Shown here in pieces: positions 19,455 through 27,259 of a DNA stretch of 64,000 bases. Numbering within the stretch: the first letter of the stretch is position 1; the number at the start of each line of letters is the position of its first letter. The stretch is taken from the NCBI RefSeq assembly GCF_000787835.1, contig NZ_BBPP01000035.1, positions 3,673 to 67,672 of the forward strand, in the 5' to 3' direction. Below the pieces are notes generated by a model, which saw nothing but the letters and a program-made list of their open reading frames with translations, was not told where the DNA came from and did no database searches. The position numbers and the translations under genes were made by a program. Source of the stretch: Streptacidiphilus melanogenes (GTDB lineage: Bacteria > Actinomycetota > Actinomycetes > Streptomycetales > Streptomycetaceae).

Positions 19455-19476
19455 ACAGCGCTTATATAAGTGCTGT
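19455..19476. promoter_or_regulatory. Palindromic MarR operator
   Basis: Half-sites ACAGCGCTTAT and ATAAGTGCTGT form a 22-bp inverted repeat with one mismatched pair, 13 bases upstream of the marR start codon (minus strand). Size, symmetry and position fit a MarR dimer site overlapping the promoter. The lacI gene starts 120 bases away on the other side. Confidence 0.72.
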
Positions 19477-19595
19477 CATGTTTTCCCTGGCATGTTTCTC
19501 GTCGTCATGTTCGTCCGCGGGGTTCGGGGAGAATGGGCGGCGGTCGGACCGGGGTGGCGGTTCAGGTCGGCGACGGCGAGGGGACGGCGGCAGGC

Positions 19596-20675
19596 ATGGC
19601 GGACGAACGCGGTGACACCGGTGGCACGGGTCCGGTGACGCTCCAGGACCTCGCCCGGGAGCTCGGCCTGCACGTCTCGACCGTCTCCCGCGTGCTGAAC
19701 GGCTCCACCGGGGCGGGCGCCCGGGCCGCGGCCCCGCAGACGGCGCAGCGCATCCGCGAGTTGGCCGACCGGCTCGGCTACCGTCCCGACCCTTACGCCG
19801 CCAGTCTGCGGACCCGCCGCAGCAACCTCCTCGGGGTGCTCTTCCCGCGCCTGTCCGAGATCGTGGTGGCCACCATCTACGAGGGCATCGAGGAGGAGGC
19901 CGCGGAGCACGGCCTGTCCGTCTTCGTCACCAACACCCGCGACGACCCGGACACCCAGCGGCAGCGCATCGCGATGGTGCTCGGACGCCGGGTCGACGGC
20001 GTGGTCATCGGCGACGCGCATCTCGACGGCGCCGCGCTGGACCACCCGATGCTGCGCGGCACCCCGTACGTCCTGGTCAACCGCCACGCCGGCGCCGAGC
20101 ACCCGGCCGTCACCTGCGACGACCTGCTCGGCGGCCGGCTCGCCGCCGAGCGGCTGCTCGCGCTCGGCCACCGCGACGTGGCCGTCGTGGCCGGCGAGTC
20201 CTTCGCCAGCACCGGCGCGGACCGGGCACGCGGCTTCGCGGACCGCTACCGCGAGGCCGGTCTGCCCCTGCCCGCCCACCGCGTCCGCCCCTGCCGGTTC
20301 GACACCGCGGGCGGCCGCGAGGCCGCGACCGCCCTGCTCGGCGGGCCCGGCCCGCGGCCCACCGCTCTCTTCGCCGTCAACGACCTCGCCGCCATCGGCG
20401 CGATGGGCGCGGCCCGCGACCTCGGCCTGCGTCTGGGCGAGGACCTGGCCCTGGTCGGCTACAACGACACCCCGGTCGCCGCGGAGCTGCCGGTCGCCCT
20501 GACCACGGTCCGCTCGCCGATGGCGGAGCAGGGCCGCGTCGCCGTCCGCGAGCTGCTGCGCACCATCTCCGGCGGTAGGGCCGAGTCCCGGCTGCTCCGC
20601 CCGGAGCTCGTCGTCCGCGCCTCCTGCGGCGGACCCGTCGGGCCCTCACTCGCGTCCGCCCCCGCCCGTTCCTGA
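19596..20675 (+). CDS. LacI-family transcriptional regulator
   Basis: A 359-aa repressor. N-terminal HTH is VTLQDLARELGLHVSTVSRVLNGS, followed by hinge helix region and a periplasmic-binding-protein-like domain (LLGVLFPRLSEIVVATIYEGIEEEA; VDGVVIGDAHLDG; FAVNDLAAIGAMGAARDLGLRLGEDLALVGYNDTPVA). These regulators usually sense a sugar, but no sugar utilisation genes adjoin, so the target is unknown. The ATG at 19596 is chosen as nearest to the HTH; the frame is open to 19470. Confidence 0.9.
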   Translation: MADERGDTGGTGPVTLQDLARELGLHVSTVSRVLNGSTGAGARAAAPQTAQRIRELADRLGYRPDPYAASLRTRRSNLLGVLFPRLSEIVVATIYEGIEEEAAEHGLSVFVTNTRDDPDTQRQRIAMVLGRRVDGVVIGDAHLDGAALDHPMLRGTPYVLVNRHAGAEHPAVTCDDLLGGRLAAERLLALGHRDVAVVAGESFASTGADRARGFADRYREAGLPLPAHRVRPCRFDTAGGREAATALLGGPGPRPTALFAVNDLAAIGAMGAARDLGLRLGEDLALVGYNDTPVAAELPVALTTVRSPMAEQGRVAVRELLRTISGGRAESRLLRPELVVRASCGGPVGPSLASAPARS

Positions 20676-20688
20676 CGACTCGTCCAGG

Positions 20689-20710
20689 CCCCGCCCACGC
20701 CACGGCGGGG
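20689..20710. terminator. Terminator hairpin
   Basis: CCCCGCC / GGCGGGG, seven-base stem and eight-base loop, between the convergent lacI and DUF4232 lipoprotein genes. Confidence 0.6.
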
Positions 20711-20727
20711 CGCGGAGCTGACCGTCG

Positions 20728-21408
20728 TCAGTGCGCGGAGGGGAGGCTGCCGAAGTCGCCGGAGGTCACCGGGTTGATCTCGAGGCTTGAGCAGATGCCC
20801 TGGCGGCCCATCCGGGGCCGGCTCAGGAGGACCGTGTTCGTGGTGCCCGGCGCGGTGACCTCGAAGACCCCGGTGCCCGCCGGGTAGCAGCCGTGGCCCT
20901 CGTTCAGGCGCCACTCGACCACGGCGTAGGCGGTCCCACCGGGGTGCAGGGTGACCAGCGGCGGGCTGCTCAGCGGCGGCTGGTCACCTCTGAAGCCGTT
21001 CAGCACACGGGTCGCGTCGATCACCGTCCCGCTGTCCGCGATCGCCACGCCCGGATAGCCCCGCAGGGTGCACGCGTGCCCGCCGACGTCCTTGAAGACC
21101 ACCGCTGACGCCTGGAGCGGCTGGCCCATACCTCCGTATCCCCAGCTGGTCAGCAGATCGCCGTTCCCGCAGGGCGCAGGACCTTTGGCGACCGCAGGCG
21201 CGGCGACGCTCGGCCTGCCGGGCGACGGCGATGCCATGGTCACGGTCGGTGACGCGGTGGGTGCGGCGGCAGGGCTGTGCGTCGCCTGCCCTGCCGGTCC
21301 GGTGGCCGCGTCGGCGGAGCTGTGGGCGCCGCCGGTGCAGCCGGCCAGTGCCGTGCAGGTGACGGCCAGCAGAGCCGCGCCGGAGACGAACGTACGGGTG
21401 ACAGCCAC
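20728..21408 (-). CDS. DUF4232 lipoprotein
   Basis: A 226-aa exported protein. Signal peptide with lipobox LAGC (Cys24), a Ser/Thr/Pro/Ala-rich linker (about 28-75), then a DUF4232 domain from about 85: APCGNGDLLTSWGY, VVFKDVGGHACTLRGYPGVAI, then AYAVVEWRLNEGHGCYPAG and GICSSLEINPV. Two cysteine pairs probably form disulfides. GTG start at 21408 with AAAGG seven bases upstream. Anchored to the outer face of the membrane; function unknown. Confidence 0.82.
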   Translation of the reverse strand: MAVTRTFVSGAALLAVTCTALAGCTGGAHSSADAATGPAGQATHSPAAAPTASPTVTMASPSPGRPSVAAPAVAKGPAPCGNGDLLTSWGYGGMGQPLQASAVVFKDVGGHACTLRGYPGVAIADSGTVIDATRVLNGFRGDQPPLSSPPLVTLHPGGTAYAVVEWRLNEGHGCYPAGTGVFEVTAPGTTNTVLLSRPRMGRQGICSSLEINPVTSGDFGSLPSAH

Positions 21409-21577
21409 GGCGGTGCCTTTCGCGCGGAACGGAGCGGACACCGGTGCGCTGCCCGCACAGGCAAGCACGCGGCGCCGGGGGCTGTCGGTTGCCGAGCGCG
21501 TGTAACAGGTGGCGCTACGTGATGGTCGAGGGAATGCCATGTTCCGTTGCCGAACGGTCTTGCTCGACGACAGTTAC

Positions 21578-21605
21578 CGATATATCGTTGATGCATCGAG
21601 ATAGT
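21578..21605. promoter_or_regulatory. Putative PadR operator
   Basis: CGATATATCG at 21578-21587 is a perfect ten-base palindrome; ATGCAT and ATCGAGAT follow at 21591-21602. A/T-rich dyads of this kind are typical of autoregulated padR promoters. It lies 55-80 bases before the padR start codon. Confidence 0.5.
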
Positions 21606-21659
21606 CGCAAGACTGTCGGCGATGTACGTTTCATCCATGTCTCACGAAGGAGTTCGATC

Positions 21660-22322
21660 ATGCGAACCCGACACCACTTCGATCCGAGGAACAACAACGG
21701 AAGGACCCCTGGTCGGCCCGCGTTCGGCGAGTTCGGCCCGCCCGGGTTCGGGGGGCCGGGAGGACCGGGGCCGTTCGGGCCCGGGTTCGGGCCCTGGGGG
21801 CACAAGGGCCGCGGCGGCCGCGGGCGAGGCCCCGGTGGCCGGGCGCGGCGCGGGGATGTTCGCGCGTCGCTGCTCGCGCTGCTCAAGGAGCGCCCGATGC
21901 ACGGCTACGAGATGATCCGCGAGATCGCGGAGCGCTCCGGCGGCAGCTGGCGGCCGAGCCCCGGTTCGGTCTACCCCACGCTGCAGATGCTCGACGAGGA
22001 GGGCCTGATCACCAGTGAGGAGAGCGGCGGCAAGAAGCTGTTCTCGCTCACCGAGGCCGGCCGCGCCGAGGCCGAGCAGGGGCCGGAGGCTCCCTGGGAG
22101 GAGGCCGGACAGGGCGAACACTGGGAGACCATCCGGGAGTTCGGCCGGGCCGGCGGCGCGGTCAAGGACGCCCTGCGCCAGGTCGTGATGACCGGCACGC
22201 CCGAGCAGCGGGCCAAGGCGCTGGCCGTCCTCGCGGACACGCGCAAGCGGCTCTACCTCATCCTGGCCGACGCGGACTCGGAGCCGACTCCGACGGACGC
22301 GGCCCCGGAGGACCGGAGCTGA
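21660..22322 (+). CDS. PadR-family regulator
   Basis: A 220-aa regulator. Residues 1-60 are a Gly/Pro/Phe-rich, Arg-containing tail ahead of the PadR winged helix (ASLLALLKERPMHGYEMIREIAERSGGSWRPSPGSVYPTLQMLDEEGLITSEESGGKKLFSLTEAG). The C-terminal dimer helices are short, with a partner-binding WEEAGQGEHWETIREFGRA stretch. ATG at 21660 preceded by GAAGGAG. It overlaps the 3' end of the convergent HAD gene by 65 bases. The likely target is itself and an unidentified transporter. Confidence 0.9.
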   Translation: MRTRHHFDPRNNNGRTPGRPAFGEFGPPGFGGPGGPGPFGPGFGPWGHKGRGGRGRGPGGRARRGDVRASLLALLKERPMHGYEMIREIAERSGGSWRPSPGSVYPTLQMLDEEGLITSEESGGKKLFSLTEAGRAEAEQGPEAPWEEAGQGEHWETIREFGRAGGAVKDALRQVVMTGTPEQRAKALAVLADTRKRLYLILADADSEPTPTDAAPEDRS

Positions 22323-22992
22323 CGCGCGCGGCCCGCGGTGGCCGTGACAGCAGCCGGTCCACGTGGCGACGGCGCAGGCCCTGCCCCGGCTCGACCGGCA
22401 ACAACAGCACATCGCTGCGGTCCGCGTAGCGGCGCAGCAGGCGCGGCGGGATCAGGTCGTCCACCCAGGCGAACGGCCGTCCCGCCGCGTGCCGCATGAT
22501 CGGCGCGAAATCCCCTTCCGGTGCACCGGAGTTGACGCCCCCGCAGGCGACCCACGGCAGGTCGGGGAGCCCGAGCAGCGGCGCGATGCACCGGTTGGCC
22601 CACGCCTCCCAGGTGCTCGCCCACGCCAGTTCGTAGACCTCGGACAGCTCCCGCAGCCATCCGCCGTGCGCCGAACTCAGCAGCACCTCGCTGCGCAGCA
22701 GCCGATGCCGCGTGTAACCGCTGCCCGGCCGTGGACAGACGGGGTTCAGCACGCCGTCCACGTCGAGGTAGAGCAGCGGCTTGGCAGGCGGGGGTGCGGA
22801 GGTCAGCTGACGGCTCCTGGGTCGCTTCGGAGTGCTGGGATCGGTGGCTCGTCCGTGGTGCGCGGAACGGGTGATGACTCCGTGACATGTTCGACGGCCC
22901 GGAGGCCGAGGAGGTTGCAGCCGGACGGGATTGCCGACGGGGAGCGCACGCCTGCGGACACTCCTGCGCGCCCCGTGGCACGCGCCCCACAC
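22258..22992 (-). CDS. HAD-domain protein
   Basis: A 244-aa protein with the HAD motif I LLYLDVDGVLNP (Asp77 and Asp79) and later PFAWVDDLIPPRL, which fits the acidic motif IV. About 70 residues before motif I are Arg/Pro-rich and not family-like, so the true start may be shorter; GTG at 22992 is the first start codon in the frame and no ATG or GTG lies between it and motif I. The tail overlaps padR on the other strand. Substrate unknown. Confidence 0.7.
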   Translation of the reverse strand: MWGACHGARRSVRRRALPVGNPVRLQPPRPPGRRTCHGVITRSAHHGRATDPSTPKRPRSRQLTSAPPPAKPLLYLDVDGVLNPVCPRPGSGYTRHRLLRSEVLLSSAHGGWLRELSEVYELAWASTWEAWANRCIAPLLGLPDLPWVACGGVNSGAPEGDFAPIMRHAAGRPFAWVDDLIPPRLLRRYADRSDVLLLPVEPGQGLRRRHVDRLLSRPPRAARVSSGPPGPRPSESAPSPRRPG

Positions 22993-23279
22993 GCCCCGAG
23001 CGTCGACCCTGGTCAGCCGTCCGGGGTGGCGCGGGGTGGCGCGCGGGTGGCGCGTCCGCCTGGCCTGGCGATGGGAAGATCGTATCTGTGGGTTGACGAA
23101 TGGTCACCCTGCGCAGCAGACTTCCCGGGCGGCCCCTCATCGGACCACGCCCCGGATCCCGCCCGATCGCTGGATCCGACCTGAGCTGCGCACCAACTGC
23201 TGCAACGGCCCGTTCCGGCCGTTCGAGGCCCCTCGCCGGGCCGTGTCGTCCTTCCGCTCGACCTCGTGGTGGAGACCTG

Positions 23280-23798
23280 TTGCGTCCAGAACCCCTCCGC
23301 GCCGCCGTGACCTCGGCGTTCGCGCACCGGGAGGAACCCGCCCTCGTCGGCACGCTCGCCGTGGTGGCGGCGCGCGCCCGACGGCGAGCGCTGCGCGCGG
23401 GGGACCCGGAGGTCGACACCGGCCACCTGCTGCACGCGCTGCTGGAGACCGACGACTCCACGCTGGGCGTTGCGGCGCCGCTGCCGATGCAGGCGACGCG
23501 GCTCATGGGATATCTGGTCCAGCGCAGCATCGGCTTCGGGCGGCTGTGGCGCGTCGGCGAGGGGGTCGCCGACCGCGAGCGCGAGCGTTCGGCGGGGCTG
23601 GCCTGGAGCGCGACCGCCGCGGGCGCGCTCGGGCGCGCGGCGCGAGGCACCGGCGGGTCGGTGCTCGATCTGCTGCGCGAGCTGGCCACGGTCGCGGACT
23701 CCCGGGCGGCGGAGATCCTGCGGGGTGCGGGGATCGACCCCTCGGCGGTGGTCCAGCGCTGCTCCACGCAGGGCGCGGAACGCGCGGGCAACTGGTAG
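23280..23798 (+). CDS. Lone Clp N-terminal (R) domain protein
   Basis: A 172-aa protein with two Clp-N-like repeats: VGTLAVVAARARRRALRAGDPEVDTGHLLHALLETDDS and later LLRELATVADSRAAEILRGAGIDPSAV. There is no ATPase domain. In ClpC the R domain binds adaptors and phospho-arginine substrates; a free R domain could act as a decoy or adaptor (inference). The start is uncertain: TTG at 23280 has GGAG eight bases upstream; the frame is open to 23100 but that part is unlike the family. Confidence 0.75.
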   Translation: MRPEPLRAAVTSAFAHREEPALVGTLAVVAARARRRALRAGDPEVDTGHLLHALLETDDSTLGVAAPLPMQATRLMGYLVQRSIGFGRLWRVGEGVADRERERSAGLAWSATAAGALGRAARGTGGSVLDLLRELATVADSRAAEILRGAGIDPSAVVQRCSTQGAERAGNW

Positions 23799-23877
23799 GG
23801 CAGCTGGTGACGGGTCACTCGTAGGCGAGCAACAGCCGCGGGCCGGCGCCGTCGGAAGGCCGGCCGGGGAACGACGG

Positions 23878-23920
23878 AGCCCCGCCGCCTCGGGTCGTAG
23901 GACCGCGAGGCGGCGGGGCT
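23878..23920. terminator. Strong bidirectional terminator
   Basis: Perfect 15-bp stem AGCCCCGCCGCCTCG / CGAGGCGGCGGGGCT with a 13-base loop, between the convergent Clp-N and antitoxin-like genes. Confidence 0.8.
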
Positions 23921-23932
23921 CCGCCGTGGCCG

Positions 23933-24136
23933 TCAGGTTGGCTGGCCGCCGTCCGCCGGGGGCGTCTGGTCGTCGACGCCGAGTTGCTCCTTGGCCTGGT
24001 CCTGGGCCTTGTCGACCTGGCTGGCGTACTTGCCGCCGGTCTTGTCGTCGATCAGGTCGCCGGCTTTGTCCACGCCCTTCGAGGCCTGGCTCTCGTGGCC
24101 CTTGAGCATGCCTTTGACCTTGTCGAGAACGCTCAT
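23933..24136 (-). CDS. Antitoxin-like small protein (MT0933/Rv0909 family)
   Basis: A 67-aa hydrophilic protein starting MSVLDKVKGMLKGHESQASK and continuing GVDKAGDLIDDKTGGKYASQVD, the pattern of the MT0933-like family annotated as antitoxin from its mycobacterial member. No toxin gene is adjacent (neighbours are Clp-N and a 68-aa unknown), and streptomycetes usually carry this gene alone, so the antitoxin label may be misleading. GGAGG lies about 12 bases upstream of ATG. Confidence 0.85.
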   Translation of the reverse strand: MSVLDKVKGMLKGHESQASKGVDKAGDLIDDKTGGKYASQVDKAQDQAKEQLGVDDQTPPADGGQPT

Positions 24137-24241
24137 GGTGGAAACACTCCTCCCGGATGTGCGGTCCTCCCACCTTGCGACGGGCGGGAGGCCCCCGCCA
24201 CTCGGGTGGCGGTGCGACCAGGTGCGACGCACCCTGTGCTC

Positions 24242-24448
24242 ATGAGCGAAACAGAGCCTCCGGTGCAGGTCGGACCGTATGCGGACGACCACCAGTACCG
24301 GCTGATCTCCTTCTACGGAGCGCATCACGTCCCGATGTCGCGGCGTGAGTTCGAGGAACGGATGGAGGAGGACTATCCGGGCGAGGATCCGTACGACAGC
24401 GAGCTGGTCTCCTGGTTCGATCATCCCGGGCAGTGGCCGGGGGAGTGA
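24242..24448 (+). CDS. Hypothetical 68-aa acidic protein
   Basis: Starts MSETEPPVQVGPYADDHQYR and contains MSRREFEERMEEDYPGEDPYDSE, ending FDHPGQWPGE. No membrane segment or cysteine. Codon use is like the neighbours. There is no clear ribosome binding site, so it may be leaderless. I do not recognise the family. Confidence 0.6.
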   Translation: MSETEPPVQVGPYADDHQYRLISFYGAHHVPMSRREFEERMEEDYPGEDPYDSELVSWFDHPGQWPGE

Positions 24449-24582
24449 CGCGGTTCGCCTGACCCGATCCGTCTGAAATCCGGGTGGCGGCCGACGCGCG
24501 TCCGCTACCCTGTCCGTGTTCAGACAAAGCCTCACCGTCTTCAGGCAAAGGCAGCTGACGGACCGACAGCGAAGGACGCAGC

Positions 24583-25140
24583 GTGAGCCAGGACTTCCTC
24601 GACGCCAAGATCGGCTGGGGCTTCGACCACCTCGACGCCGACGGGGACGGGTGTCTCACCGAGGCGGACCACCGGATCATGGGCCGCTCCGTGGCGGCCT
24701 CCCTCGGGCATCCGGCCGGTGGGGCGGAGGAGGCCCGGATCGTCGACGCCTACCTCGCGATCTGGCGCGACCTCCACGCGCCGCACCTGCCCGACGGCGT
24801 GGACGCCATCACACGCGCGCAGTTCGTCGGCTCGACCGGAATGCTGGCCGACCAGCCGGACGCCGCGCGGGTGCTGCTCGGCGGGCTTGCCTTCGCCTTC
24901 CTGGCCATCGCCGACGAGAACGGCGACGGCCGGGTCGACCCCGAGGAGTACTTCCTCTTCCAGCGCGGCCACTTCGCCGGCTTCACCCGCGAGCAGGCGG
25001 GCGAGGCCTTCGCGAAGCTGGACCGCGACGGCGACGGAAGCCTGGACACCGACGAGTTCGTCGCCGCCATCGTGGAGTTCTGGACCAGCACCGACCCGGC
25101 CGCGCCGGGCAACTGGTGGGCGGGCGAGCCCCGCTTCTGA
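24583..25140 (+). CDS. EF-hand calcium-binding protein (calerythrin-like)
   Basis: A 185-aa cytosolic protein with three canonical EF-hand loops: DADGDGCLTEAD at residues 18-29, DENGDGRVDPEE at 111-122 and DRDGDGSLDTDE at 147-158. The position of the second hand (about 71-82) is degenerate. This is the layout of calerythrin and the Streptomyces CabD-type proteins, small four-hand buffers or sensors of Ca2+. GTG start. The C-terminus APGNWWAGEPRF resembles that of family members. Confidence 0.92.
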   Translation: MSQDFLDAKIGWGFDHLDADGDGCLTEADHRIMGRSVAASLGHPAGGAEEARIVDAYLAIWRDLHAPHLPDGVDAITRAQFVGSTGMLADQPDAARVLLGGLAFAFLAIADENGDGRVDPEEYFLFQRGHFAGFTREQAGEAFAKLDRDGDGSLDTDEFVAAIVEFWTSTDPAAPGNWWAGEPRF

Positions 25141-25182
25141 GGGCCCGCCCGAACCGTTCGCGGCGACCGCCGCGTCAGTGGC

Positions 25183-26406
25183 TCACTGCTCGCGCAGGCC
25201 CCACGGGGAGCCGTACTCGTTCAGCAGGTCCAGGAACGGGCGGGGCGGGAACGCCTCCGGGCCGAGCACACCCTGCCCCGACCAGACGCCGGCCGCCAGC
25301 AGCTCCAGGGCGACGACCGGGTTGATCGCCGTCTGCCAGACCACCGCCTGCGAGCCGTACTCGCGCATCGACCACTGGTTGTCGACCACGTGGTAGAGGT
25401 ACACCTCGCGCGGGGCGCCGTCCTTGGTGCCCTTGACCCAGGTGCCGGCGCAGGTCTTGCCGTGCATGAGCTCGCCGAGCGTCGCCGGGTCCGGCAGCGC
25501 CGCGGCGACCACGTCGCGCGGGGAGATCTCGACCGTTCCCTGCGAGGAGCGGACGGCGAGGGGCTCGGTGCGGTCCAGGCCCAGGGCGTGCAGCGTCTTG
25601 AGCTTGGCGATGAAGTCCTCGCCGAGCCCGTACTTGAAGGTGACCCGCTTCGCCTCCACCCAGCGCGGGACCAGCAGCACCTCCTCGTGCTCGACGTTGA
25701 CGCACTCCACCGGGCCGATGCCCTCGGGGAAGTCGAAGACCTCCGGCTCGCTGAACGGCGGCGTGGTGAACCAGCCCCGGTCCGCCTCGTAGACCACGGG
25801 CGGGTTCAGGCACTCCTCGATGGTGGTCCAGATGCTGAACGAGGGCGCGAACTCGTAGCCGTCGACGGTCAGGTTGGCGCCGTCGCGGATGCCGATCTCC
25901 TCGATCTCGTCGAAGAGCTCGTCGGCGGCGTAGCGGGCGAAGACGTCGGACAGGCCCGGCTCCACGCCGATGCCGACCAGGGCGAGCCGGCCGGCCTTCT
26001 CCCACGCCTCGGCGCGGGCGAACTGCTCGTCGCCCAGCTTGACGCCGGTGAGCGCGTGGGGCTGGTCCGGGTGCGGGCGGGACAGGGACATCGCCATGTC
26101 GAGGTAGTGCGCGTCGGCGGCGAGCGCCGCCTCGAACAGCGGCATCACGAAGCGCGGGTCGGTCGCGTTGAGCAGCACCTCGCAGCGCTCGGCGCGCAGC
26201 AGCGCGGCGACGGCCTCCTGGTCGCTCGCGTCGACGCGAGCGGCACTGAAGCGCTCCGCCTGGTCGGGGCCGAGAGCGGCGACCGCCGCCTCGGCGCGGG
26301 CGAGGTCGTAGTCGGCGACGACCATGTGGCGGAGGAAGGGACGGCGGGCGGCGATCCGCGTGATCGCGGTGCCGACGCCTCCGGCGCCGACGAGCAGCAC
26401 ACGCAT
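25183..26406 (-). CDS. Saccharopine dehydrogenase-like oxidoreductase
   Basis: A 407-aa NAD(P)-binding protein beginning MRVLLVGAGGVGTAITRIAA with the GxGxxG Rossmann motif; VVADYDLARAEAAV and later VGIGVEPGLSDVFARYAADELFDEI follow, then ARKGVEVY-like VYLYHVVDN. It resembles the saccharopine dehydrogenase family in which the catalysed step is often not lysine degradation; carboxynorspermidine and similar reactions are also known. GAGGAGT lies upstream of the ATG at 26406. The divergent tetR gene and the dyad between them suggest it is the regulated target. Confidence 0.85.
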   Translation of the reverse strand: MRVLLVGAGGVGTAITRIAARRPFLRHMVVADYDLARAEAAVAALGPDQAERFSAARVDASDQEAVAALLRAERCEVLLNATDPRFVMPLFEAALAADAHYLDMAMSLSRPHPDQPHALTGVKLGDEQFARAEAWEKAGRLALVGIGVEPGLSDVFARYAADELFDEIEEIGIRDGANLTVDGYEFAPSFSIWTTIEECLNPPVVYEADRGWFTTPPFSEPEVFDFPEGIGPVECVNVEHEEVLLVPRWVEAKRVTFKYGLGEDFIAKLKTLHALGLDRTEPLAVRSSQGTVEISPRDVVAAALPDPATLGELMHGKTCAGTWVKGTKDGAPREVYLYHVVDNQWSMREYGSQAVVWQTAINPVVALELLAAGVWSGQGVLGPEAFPPRPFLDLLNEYGSPWGLREQ

Positions 26407-26490
26407 GAGGGACTCCTCGGTGGTTCGGGCGTGCAGGGAACAGGGCGGTTGAGCGGCCGCTGACCTGATGAAACGCCGCCGCGCCGACAA

Positions 26491-26509
26491 ACGTCAACCG
26501 CGTTGGCGT
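26491..26509. promoter_or_regulatory. Probable TetR operator
   Basis: ACGTCAAC (26491-26498) and GTTGGCGT (26502-26509) form an eight-base inverted repeat with one mismatch and a three-base centre, in the 133-base gap between the divergent dehydrogenase and tetR genes. It is unlike the PaaR-type site at 31601. Confidence 0.6.
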
Positions 26510-26527
26510 AAGGGCGGCGGCTTTGGC

Positions 26528-26539
26528 TAGGCTGGCGGC
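26528..26539 (+). promoter_or_regulatory. -10 box of a leaderless promoter for tetR
   Basis: TAGGCT at 26528-26533, then six bases, then the ATG. No Shine-Dalgarno sequence. TTGGCG at 26503-26508 inside the operator may be the -35. Confidence 0.55.
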
Positions 26540-27259
26540 ATGGCGAAGAACGCGGTCCCCGAGGAAGAGCGGCGCAGGCGCCGCCCCACCAAGCAGGGAA
26601 CGGTGCTGACCCACGACCTGATCGTGGACACCGCGCTGCGGATGCTGCGCGAGCACGGCGCCCAGGGCTTCACGGCGCGCCGCCTCGGCCTCGCGCTGGG
26701 TGCGGACGCCAGTGCGCTCTACCGCTACTTCGCGGGCCTCGACGAACTCACCCGCGCGATCGCGGACGCGCTGATGCAGCGCGCCATGACGGGCTGGACC
26801 CCGGGCGGCGAATGGCGCGCCGACCTGCGCGACCTGGGCCTGCGGATCCACGCGGCCTACCTCGCCCACCCCCAGGCGGCCGTCCTCGCGGCGAGCCGCG
26901 TCAGCGGCCGCGCTCACGAGATCGCCGCCGACGAGGCCATCCTCGGCGTCCTGCGCCGGGCCGGCTTCGCGGACCCCGCGGCGGTCCGGATCTACCACGT
27001 CTTCGTCGACCAGGCCCTCGCCTTCGCGGCCCTGGACGCGGCCTCCCTGGCCCTCCCGGCGGACGCCCGCGAGGCGGACGAGGCGGTCTGGGACGCGACC
27101 TACGCCCGGCTGCCGGCCGAGACCCACCCCAACATCGCCGCCACGTCCCGGCTCCTCGCCGAACGCATGAACGCGAGCGCCTACCCCGCGGCCCTGGACC
27201 TCCTGCTCTCCGCGGCGGCGGCGGAGCGCGCTGCCACAGAGGCCCCGACTCAGCCCTGA
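26540..27259 (+). CDS. TetR-family transcriptional regulator
   Basis: A 239-aa regulator. The HTH is at about residues 24-70 (IVDTALRMLREHGAQGFTARRLGLALGADASALYRYFAGLDEL). The C-terminal ligand domain (VSGRAHEIAADEAILGVLRRAGF; YHVFVDQALAFAALDAA) resembles TetR_C of the family PF02909-like group. Divergent from the saccharopine-dehydrogenase-like gene, with a shared operator. Its stop lies within the 3' end of the convergent 113-aa gene. Confidence 0.9.
   Translation: MAKNAVPEEERRRRRPTKQGTVLTHDLIVDTALRMLREHGAQGFTARRLGLALGADASALYRYFAGLDELTRAIADALMQRAMTGWTPGGEWRADLRDLGLRIHAAYLAHPQAAVLAASRVSGRAHEIAADEAILGVLRRAGFADPAAVRIYHVFVDQALAFAALDAASLALPADAREADEAVWDATYARLPAETHPNIAATSRLLAERMNASAYPAALDLLLSAAAAERAATEAPTQP

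Noticed and set aside
26540-27259. TetR at 26540 as the paa repressor PaaR
   Set aside because: The dyad at its own promoter (ACGTCAAC-CGC-GTTGGCGT) differs from the ACCGNNCGNNCGGT core at the paa promoter, and it is 4 kb away next to an unrelated gene.
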